Translations under genes and position numbers: made by a program
Origin: Norana najaformis
Lineage: Eukaryota; Annelida; Clitellata; Crassiclitellata; Hormogastridae
Reading direction: 5' to 3'
DNA: 64,000 nt
Assembly: GCA_964023275.1 (NCBI GenBank)
Contig: OZ029915.1
Coordinates: forward strand, 21,480,775 to 21,544,774
Notes under the pieces: model-generated
The model's database searches: none
The model's input: only the letters and a program-made list of their open reading frames with translations
Told to the model about the DNA's origin: nothing
Shown here: positions 23,601 to 34,800 of the stretch, piece by piece
Layout: every line of letters starts with the position of its first letter
How positions within the stretch are numbered: position 1 is the stretch's first letter

Positions 23601-26600
23601 GAATTAGTGGTCAGGTATTAATACTCGTCCAAAGTTGGCTGTCAGACAGAAAGGAAAAAGTGGGAACAGGAGGCTTATATTGTGGCGATAAAAGTGTTAA
23701 GCGATATGTTGCAAGGATCAGGGCAATGATTGATGAACTCACGAGTTCATATGGCATCTCACCGATTTTGGTGGCAATACTCATGCTTCAAGTTCGCCAG
23801 TTGAGCTCGCAGCTGATGCCAAAAAGGCGACAGAGCTAGCGTAGATGCACAACGAATTCACAGGCCACCCTCTTTCACGAAACCTGGAGCCCATGGTCAC
23901 ATTTAAGATGGTTATCAGCCTCTTTCTCAACAAGTGGTCGAATCAATAGTCTAGTTCCTTCAGACGGTCGTTTTCAAAACAGTCGTCAGTGGATGAAATG
24001 ACATCATGATATAATGTTAGGCATAGGAAGGCAGTTTTTGAAATTTCAGTAGCTCGATGAACCATAACGCTGTGGAAAAGTTCTTCGAACCTGATGAGTT
24101 TGAACAAATGCAGCTGCACAATAAAAAGTCATCCGATTCCAGAGTCTATGACTTTGTAAATAATATAAAAATGTAACCCTAATGTTCCCGCAGTCCGCTT
24201 AAAATTTAAATATTTTCTCAGGCGAAAAACCTCGACTGCCAGTATTAAGTGATGACGTAATATTCCATATTTATTATTATTGTTATCATCATCGTCATCG
24301 TCATCATCATTATTTATTATTGTTATCATCATCATCATCATCATCGTCATCATCATCATTATCATTATTATTATTATAAGTTGTAGTATTAGTAGTGGTA
24401 GTGGTAGTAGTGGTAGTGGTGGTAGTAGTAGTAGTAGTAATTTTGTTCCGAGGTAGGCTTACATAGGATTTCCATGATTTAAAAAACTCAGGAAAAATAG
24501 CATATCTGGATTGGCTAAACCTCGACAAGATCTGGCTTTGATAAGTGCTGCCGATGGCGACAGCATTAAAGTGCTGGATAAAAACTAACAAGCGCTGGAA
24601 ATGATGGTTTGTTTCTTGAACATCTCCAGATATATACATTATAGAGCGCCCAAGCTCCGTGATGAGAGTAGGACAAACGTTGTTAACAGAGCCCAGAAAA
24701 TAAAAATAACAAATATTATTATTATTTGCTTTGTTTACTCGATGCACATACTGTATGATCCTCCAGGAATTAAAAAATCTCAACTGAATGTAAAAATTAT
24801 TGGATTTTTATTATTATCCCCATCCCAATGCTATTACTACTGTTGCTTCCAGTATTCATGAGAGTGGAGTTAAAATCGTAAAGGCAACAGACTTGTGATT
24901 ATTAGGTAACTATTAGTTTATTATTTATCATTATTAGTTTATGGAATATTAGCTGTCTTGAGCTGACTGTCTCATTTCCATGTCTTGGCTCACTGATAAC
25001 CGAAGACTCCGAGTGCAGTAAAGAGATTTAGTCAAGACTGGCTAAAGCTCCACGTGTTGGGGCAGCATTAAAAATGTATGAAAAAGTCACTGCATATTGC
25101 TTGCAACAAGGATAAGACTTTTAAAAGCTCTTGTATGGCCAGTGGCACAGTATGGCTGTGAGAGCTGGTGGACCATTCAGAAAGATGAAGAGGGAAGAAT
25201 CAACACACCTGAAATGAAGTGTCTGCAGCTGATTCTGAGAGAACCGTGGACTGCCAAGAAGACAAACGATTGGGTCAAAGAGACTGCTCGGATTAATCAA
25301 AAGGAAGAAAGGTTCATACTTTGGGCATGTGCTACGAAAGAGTGAAGACTGCTTAGAGATAGACGTCATCCAAGGCACAATTCCTTGATCCCCAACCTGG
25401 GGAAGACCCAATATGACAAATACAACATCAAGTTGACTGAATTATCGTTTGACCAGATATTACAAGAAACGAGAGGCAGAAGCAGATGGTACAGAATTGT
25501 CCGTGGTGCAGCCAACCCTTGGCTTGAGGACGGTTAAAGACAAGATAAGACAAACATAAGTAGACCTACTACTACTATTATTATTAGGCCTTTACTTATC
25601 AGCACTTTAGACTTATTGTTTTTCTATTGTAGGCGTGTTATTGCTGGTCCTATTATTGCTATGCCTATCATTGTTAAACCTATGGTCTAAGAACTCATTA
25701 ACATCACGAATATCTGCAGTTGGAATGAGATGCAGTGACGTCAGCCAAACTATTACTTTCGGACTATTTGTCTCAGATGGCGCTGATTTCTCTCATTGCT
25801 TTTATTGCTGTTTGTCCGTCTGTCTGTCGGTGGCAGGTATAATAGCGGACAATTTTGCAGACGAGATCATTCTGGAGCCGCGCCAGATAGCGAAGCACTA
25901 CCTAAAGACCTGGTTCGTTCTAGACTTAATTAGTTCCATTCCACTTGATTACCTGATTCTGCTCATCTCGCCAGACACCAGCGTCACGCAGATCATACAC
26001 GCCGGTATGTCATCTCGCCTATCAACCGTTCGGTCGGTCGGTCGGTCTGTAGTCATTATGTAAAGTTTTTACAGTGCTGTTTACTGGCGGCAGATGGTGG
26101 ATATTGCGAGTTTTGCCTAGTCTCAGGTTTATTCATTCAAATGTGCTGTAGATCCTTCATTTATTTTGCAGTAATGTGTTCCGTTTAGGTGTACGATGAT
26201 TCATTTTGAGACTGTACTGTGTGGAAATCAAACGAATGAAATGATTAATTGGCCTAATTAAATACTGGTTTTTACTGTAATGAGACAAAACTCGGGCAAC
26301 TGTGATTCTCGTTAATGTAGCCTCAGCTGACACAATGTAAACGTTCGGACGAATTTAATATCTAAGTTGATCTAATTAACCGTTGCGGCTAACTACATCA
26401 ACTCCGATATTCTTCGATATTTCTTAGCACCACCTTTTTCAATTGCTAAAATTGAGATGACATTGTCGGCGATAGGTACCCATCTAAGCCGCTTGAAAAA
26501 CTTAGCCTCTTTTCACTGGATTCACAGAATTACACTGAAATTATCTTTCATTTGGCACCTTAAAAATGTAAATGTACATGTTTTTCTACAGTGACCGTAT

Positions 26601-28783
26601 GGTCTCGACTCTGCTCATTTTTCGAATGAACTAATCGGATGAGATCCTTCAACACTGCTGCCCGTTTGAATGGGCGCCACACCATTTAAGGTTGTGTTCG
26701 CATCTCAGTGCTTTGACAGATAGTTGTCAATATTTCCCTCGAGCTAAGTACCTCTGAGATCTGTGTTCAACCCGTACCACAGTATTGTAACTTTTGACAT
26801 TACACCACATTACATTATGTAAATGTGTAAATGTATTTTTGTTCAAAGGCCGAGCGTTGAGGATATTTCGGTTGGTCAAACTGCTGAGTCTGCTGCGTCT
26901 ACTGCGGCTGTCTCGTCTCGTGCGCTACATAAGCCAGTGGGAAGAGGTAAGTGCATTGCACAGAAAAGGACTTGTGCGCTATACAAATGATCTAAACTAA
27001 TGACTCATAAGCACCGTTATCATAATGCCCAAGGCATCAATCGATGGTCATTTCAAGTGAGATCGTAATCAAAATTAAAATTCATTGGAGAAGACAGGTC
27101 GAATTCCTATGGGTCAGAGAAACTAGAAGTTAGGCTACAATGGGCAGGCAAGTTTAAACAGATGAATCTTAAGTTTAGACCTGAATGACATCAAAGAATT
27201 GACGTAACAACTAGGACTTGACAGCGAATTCTAAAGCCGTGGGCTAACAACAGAGGACACTCGAGAATCCAACACTGTCCTGGTACGGAGCAATGATCTA
27301 TGTTACATGTTAAATTACAACGGCGATACTGTCTTTGAACCTACAGTATGACGACACGTGTAAATGTAAACAACAGGAAAAAAATTAATGCAATTTTTTT
27401 CCAAAGCTGACCGAATAGTGAAATAACTAACCAACTTGTCATAACTTACCTCATAAATCTGTAATGTTTAGTCGAAAGTTTAGTTACTTTACATTCAAAG
27501 TACTGTTTAAAGAAATTTTCATTATAATTGTTGGCTCAACGACTCAATAGCCACAGAGATGGATGAACTCTACCGCCTTCATTCTGTCTGTCTGTCTGGT
27601 TGTATGTATGTATACACATGTATGTATGCATGCATATATGAATGTAAGTATACATGCATATATGTATATATGTGTGTATGTATGTAGACATCTATTCTTA
27701 GAGCTAAACAAAATTTCAAGTTGTCTTATTTTATTTTTCCTAAACGAATTTCACTATATTTCAACTATGCCAGGATATAGGACAGGTAAATCTGTATAAC
27801 ACTGTATCATAGTCCGTTATGTAGTTATATATATATATAATACTATATAGTCAATATACTAGTTCTTTGGAAAGAGTCTATAGTCTGTTAGTGTAGTGTG
27901 CATAAAAGCTTACTCCTGTGCTCCATGCTTTATGCCAGGCACTCAGGCTTGTTGATGTTTTACTTTGCAATCTTATTTTATGTTATATTATTAATTTTAC
28001 CGTCTTAATTACATATGTTCATCAGTGCCAGTCGATTTCAATTGCCTGTTTGGCGAACCCTTGCTAAACTGCACTGAATTGTGTGAATGCAGTTAGGACC
28101 TAGTAGTGTTTGGATGGAGACGAGACTGATTTGTATTCGGCTGTCGAATTGTAATGCTAGGTTGGGTTTTGCAAAAGGTGAAGTGTTTTCGCCCTGATGC
28201 ATAATATTAAAAGGCGCTCGTTAATTTAATGGCGATGTTGACGTACTGCAGACACAAAGGCTAGGATGGCCTGCTTTCATTGACGCCTCCAGGCGACCAT
28301 TATTGGACTTAAAATCTGGACCAATCATCCATTTGCTTTTAGTGAAAGGTTAAAGACTGGCGCTCCTCCGCATTTAGGGTTTTATTAACCGCCGGTTATG
28401 GCATCATGATTGGGATCGCAATGACTAAGGCGGAGGTAATGATGATGATAATAGTGATGAGTGAAATGATGGTGTTTGCTTAAATTTTATCCATGATGGT
28501 GTTGAATAATAATATATAAAAATTAATATGAATGACATACAAAAATAAAGTGCAATAAAATGGTAAGGTAATATAAAGTAATAACAGTAGCAATAATAGT
28601 AATAATATTAGGCTAATAATAATAAAATTAATAGTAATAAAATTAATAATAATAAATGTATTGATAATAATACTATTGCTACTAATAGTAATATAATCCT
28701 TTGGGTTTAAAAAACAATAAAATAGTAATAATAGTAATAATTTAGCCGTTCTAGCTTATTTCCTTCTGTCTGATAAATAAGTC

Positions 28784-28835
<52 letters not shown>

Positions 28836-31800
28836 TGTATGAATTTAATATTATTATTAAGAACAACAACTATAATAATGTCTATGTAGTAGTGGCGATA
28901 ATAGCAATTACTATTGCACTGGTGATTCCAAAGGTCACAGGAACTGCTGATGGGAAAGGCGCGTGTAGTAAAGTTTCAATCCAATTCAGTCGAATCTGTT
29001 GTTGGAGTTGTGACATCTGGTTTTAATTGTTGGTCATATTGTTATCCGAATTGTGTGACAATTAGTTCTCACAAATTACAACCTTGAGTAGGCGTCCCCA
29101 TGAAACGATAGTTAATTCAGATAGAACATTTTAAGACTGTTTTCTTTTAAGTAATTTAGTTGTTTCGCTTCGTTGCCTGTGACCTACAGCGTTTCTTTTT
29201 AAATAAACGGATTTGAACAGAGAAAATTCTACGAAAACAATGGCTCCAAGTTGACTGACACAGATCTTAATAAACGGAGACAGACTTCGTGAGATTTTCC
29301 TTCAAACATCAACAAGGTGTTACTTGCATGCATATCACTGTGCTTATTAACACTTCTTAGCCCCACCCTCTACCTACAGATCAGTTGAAAGAAAAACTAA
29401 CCGATGACAATGACGAAGGTGACAACTCTTTATCACTCGCGCCTAAAGTTCTGTTGATTTCGAAAAGCAGCCTTTAAATATTCAGCGAAGAGCTGAGCAA
29501 ATGTGACACCTTTATCTTCAGTGTTTTGACCCAGAGTGTGATAACATATTTTCATTTTGCGAATGCAAAAAATTGTTGATCTTACATTGCTTCCAGGAAA
29601 GACCACGAACCATATCAGACTTACACTGTTGTCAAGTTAAATAGGTCAGTCCAGGTTGTCACTCTTGCCTTGTACATCGGGGGCTAAGACTGCAGTGCAT
29701 GCCATATACTGGTTGACTTTGACACTGCAGTTAAATCTTTAAGATGCATCAAAATTAGGTCTAATAGCGTAACATTTTAAAACGCAGAGATGAAATTGTA
29801 CAAACAATTACTGAAAAAAAGAACATATTATCTGGTAGCTCGAGTTCTCGTAATCCAATAGGTTTCTGTAATGGATGGTTGCTTTTTTGTCGCCGCAAAT
29901 TGTGCCGCCCTAGGCGGCCGCCTAGTTCGCCTAATGGGCGCTGTACCTTAATGAACTCCTTATTGCTACCCAGATGTTAGCAGACGTTTGTTCTTTGCAC
30001 GAGGTTATCAATATCACGATTAACGGTATTAGATGTCTGCTTTACATTACAGTTGTTACAGTTCTCGTCCTCATCATTCTGATCATCGTCATAGTGGTCA
30101 TCATCTTACCCCTTACCTCTATTGCCGGTACAATTCTACACACCATCCGCCGTAGCCATCTGACTGTCTAACGTTTGCTTGACCTGGAACCGAACCTGAC
30201 CTTACATGCCATCAATTTTGTTTAGAGTGAATGCCAATGAATAAGTTGGTTCCGGCGACTTAGTTTACTTTGGGCTCGTTATGGAAATCTCGAGATTATG
30301 ATTACGATTATCCATATACTCAACATCATCATCATTCATCACGTCTTCTTCCTCCTCCTCCTCCTCCTCCACCTCTTCATCGTCCTCACTATCATCAGCA
30401 ATAGCCACATACTCCTTCTCCTCCTTCTCCTCCTCCTCATTAGCATTATAAGCATCATCATCATCATCCTCAACGTCTAGGTCGTCGCCGTCATCGTCGA
30501 TATCGTTAGGAGAAACTTGCCATTCTGGCAGAATTAATTGCCTACATTATAAGAATCCAAGTAGTCGTCTTTCCTTTTTACCAGAAGCCCAATTTTTCTC
30601 TCCCGATATCTGCAAGTGCCTCTTTTCAGCTTCCGTTCTATTGAGTTAACCGGGGCCCTACCATTCCATCCTCTATTCATCTACTCTCTCCAATCTCTGA
30701 CTTTTCGAGTATCTGTTTTGTTGCCCCTTTCTTCACTGCCCTTTACTACTTCTTTTTGATTAGCTGGAACCGACACCTGTTGCTATGACCCTCCTCTCAT
30801 GAAACACATGAAACTGACATAAAACCTCGCTTTCTCACATGAGGTGCTACTTTAGTCCAACAAGTTCCGACTAGCACGATGGTTTGCATGAATCAACAAA
30901 CACATTATTTCTGTCATGGGAAGAATTACAAGGACGCTATGTAAATGTTAGCTTAGAGTCATACATCGAGTTACAAACGCCTTTGAGAGGACTCAGAATG
31001 CTTTGTTGTAGACATGCTTCATTTCTTTAACATCACATGCGCGTGATGCTACAACTGGGTATCTGTTTGCTCGGTTAGTCTGCAGTTACAGATGAAGATG
31101 ACTGATGGCTGGACGCAGAAAGTGTATTGATCACACCGGCTGTGTGTTATGACACTTCAACCGATTGTTAATGGCGACATCTCTTGAGCACAGGACTGCA
31201 TATTTCCCTCTCCAAATCCAAAAGCACGAAATCGATTGACTTCAAATTTGACATGGATTATTAAGCTGGAGGATCTGCAAACCATCTGCTCTGCTAACCG
31301 AGGACTGTCTCCTCTACATTTGCCTTGGCTTCTGACATTGACGTGAACGATGACAGTGTCTAAGCGCGTCTGGTTATTTTGGTCTTTGGAAACGATGTCA
31401 GTCCACTTTTTCATCATCAAACTCTCATTCGAATTTCGTCAAATTGTGTTCATATTTCGTAAAAGCAGACTTTGTTCATCTTTAGGAATTTACAATGATT
31501 TATAAATTGCATTTTATATCATAACTACAAGGAGGTAATAAACACAGGCTAGTTGATTCAAGATGCCATAATGCAATAATAAAAGCATAACTAGTGCATA
31601 TTATATGACGCAATGCGACCTCATTTATCTAGCGCTAATTTAAGACTAATCCCGGCGAAACAAAATTCTTCAGTTAGAGGAAGACGGTGCCAGTAACTCT
31701 TGTTGCAACCAGAAATCCGAGATCATGATCAAGACCAGTCTAGACAGACGGTGTATGAACCAAACATTTGACACAGCTGACGATCATTTCATCCATAGCC

Positions 31801-34800
31801 ATGAAATTAGGGAACGGCCATCGACCATGCCAGAGATGGGGGCCACACAGCTGCTGTAGCCATACCCAAATGGCATCTCCAGGAACAAATCAACTCTATC
31901 GCTGATACATCGATAGAGTCCGGCAGCCAATGAAGTATATCACTCTCCTAATCAGAGACATGATCAAATTTAGAAAATCCAGCAACGAGTTTTGCAACAC
32001 GCACTGCAACCGTCCAACCTGTGCTGTGCGAAGACTGGGATAAATATCAATACAGATGCCAATCCTACTTTCGACAAAATTATGGCGCTGAAAGCAAGGG
32101 TGCAAGAGATTAGTGTAAACACTGATGGAATTGCCAACCACATTTAGCTTTGCCAATAGTATGTCCTCGTCTTATAGATTTATTAGTCAAAATATATACT
32201 ATCTGTTCGAATTCTTATTTGTTCTACTATGGTGCAGTTCCTGGCTGTGGCTAGCAAGTTCATGCGCATCTTCAACCTCGTCTGTCTGATACTACTTCTC
32301 GGTCACTGGAACGGATGTCTCCAATGGCTGGTTCCGATGTTGCAAGACTTCCCAAGCAATAGCTGGCCCGCACTGGAAGAACTACAGGTAGCCTACCGAG
32401 AAAACAGAACTCAGGAAACAGCGACATAAGCAGACGGACTGTACGCGTTTGGCAGACCAGAAAGGAAAAGGAGAGGGAAAAGGAAAGCGACAGACTGTGC
32501 CATGTGGCAAAAAAGATAGAAAGAGAGAGAAAAGATACATGAGAGAGGCAGAGGTAGAGGTAGAGGTAGAGATCGAGAGAGATAGAGATAGAGATCGAGA
32601 GAGAGAGAGCGAGAGACCAAAAGAAAGAGGAAAGAAAGAGGATCTACAAAAACAGAGGAAGAGAAAGAGAGAGAAAGAGAGAGAGAGAGAGACCGACAGA
32701 CATGCATACCGACAATTTGTTTTTAGCGTCAATATGCTTCAGTTATTCATCATAAGATTCAGCTGTTTTGACCGTCTAAACATCCTTAACCCATATATTG
32801 TTCATATCCTAACAAGATTTCTGCGAATTTCATAAGCTGCTTAGCCTAATTTGCAGCCTTGCTATGTCACACGGCTGTTGCATCGAAGATCAACTGAATC
32901 CTTGGGTTTAGTGATAAATCAATCGAGCTTTATTTAATTAAGTAGCCATTGTTTTGTCTCTCTACGCACTGACTCAATGTTTTTCGTGTCGAATGACGCA
33001 GCAAATTAGTCATACGACGCAACTGATGACGTTGTCTTTCGTCACCTGTTGCAGCAGTCTGAGTGGTCCGAGCAATACACGTGGGCGTTGTTTAAGGCCC
33101 TGTCACACATGCTGTGCATTGGATTCGGTCGATATCCCCCACAAAGCACAACGGACGCCTGGCTGACCATGGTCAGTATGCTGACCGGAGCCACCTGCTA
33201 CGCATTGTTCGTGGGCCATTCGACGACGCTCATTCAGTCATTCGATACTTCAAAGAGACTATACCACGAAAAGGTATAGCACCTGCGTCCGGCAATTTGT
33301 TCATTTATCCATCCGCCTTCCGTCCCTACATCCGTTCATCCGCTCATTCACCCATCGTCCATTCATTCATCTGTCCTTCCGTCAACTCGTCGATCCGTCC
33401 ATCTGTCCATTCGTCCATCCATCCATGCATCCATCCATCCATCCATCCATCCATCCATCCATTATGACATTTGTTAACACACCATGTATCCATCGGCTGA
33501 GCGAGGAATCGTACGCGGCTGAGCCATTTCCATCCATCCTTCCATGCATCCATCCATCCATTATGACATTTGTTAATACACCATATATCCATCGGCTGAG
33601 CGAGGAATCGCACGCGGCTGAGCCATTTCCATCCATCCATTCGTCGATCTATCCATCCATTCATATTTCGATTAGTCCATCCATCCATCCATCCATCCAG
33701 CCAGCCAGGTAGCCGTCCTTCCATCCATTCAATCGTTCATCCAGCCGTCCTTACATCCTCCGTTTCATCCATCCAATATTTGGATTGCGTATTCATTTAT
33801 GTGTTGATAAATCTGTGTAACTAAACGATGGTTTCTGGTTGCAGTTCAAGCAAGTCGAAGAGTACATGATCTACCGGAAGCTGCCGCGGAACCTGCGCCA
33901 GAAGATCTCCGACTATTACGAACATCGATATCAGGGAAAGATGTTCGACGAAAGGAGCATCCTTACTGAAGTCAACGAATGTCTACGAGAGGCAAGTCCA
34001 CCCTCGCCACACTGTCACTACATCATCGATCCTCACAAATTAATCTCATATCGATTCTCACCTCAAATTAGAACGCAACACGATGAAACTCTGTGAAACC
34101 TATTATTAAGGGAACAAAATGACTTATGACTAAATTAAGACAGACAACTGGTGCCATTTAGTAAGACAAGACCACTAAAATAAGGCTAAATGTGTAATAT
34201 GTACATACTAACAGGAACAATAAATAGTCTATATCAAGATATTAAAAGGCGCGGCTTCTGTAGCATCTAATGCTTTCATAGAAGCCGTAAGCTTATCAAT
34301 TGATAAAAATATGGCCTATTGAAGTTTATATAAAGCGACTTGTTGATAATTGAGAGCTAACGCATAGGTCATTTTGCTGTTGTTTGTTTGCTTTCAACTG
34401 TCTGTTAGATTGCTGTTGTCCGTCATTTCCCTGTTGTCAATTTAGATGATTTATTATCTGTCTCACTGCTGCTTATTAGCAGTTTCGGTTGGGTTGTTCT
34501 TGTCGTGTCTGCACTTCATTTAGAAATATCGACTACCTATTTTGTCCACACTCTGAGAACCGTTGTTGATAATGGATTCTAATGAATAAACGAGTACCTT
34601 ACTTACTTACCTTATCGAATTTTCAAGAAATAGCTAATTTTAGCTACAACAGCGCCTTTGTGAGGGTCTTAAAATGTTCAGAAATTCAAACATGCATTCA
34701 CATATATACATATATTCAAATATGTACATACATTCAAACATATATACAAACATGCTTTCTTACTTACGCATTGCATGAATACATAGGCCTAAATATAACA

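Larger units (their letters stand above)
26947..32237 (+). other. HCN intron 4 (5.3 kb)
   Basis: Contents: ATGT-rich microsatellites (27600-27690), a unique-looking block (28170-28440), AAT/ATT-rich DNA (28500-28850), a hAT end (29890-29942), CTC/ATC repeats (30300-30480) and a LINE fragment (31790-32130). No additional exon is recognisable. Confidence 0.85.

Noticed and set aside
32382-32835. Long frames of Ser/Leu or Arg/Glu repeats
   Set aside because: Low-complexity translation of the GA-rich tract on both strands.
33344-33724. Long open frames on both strands
   Set aside because: Translations of ATCC repeats (runs of HPSIHPSI or DGWMDGWM), not proteins.
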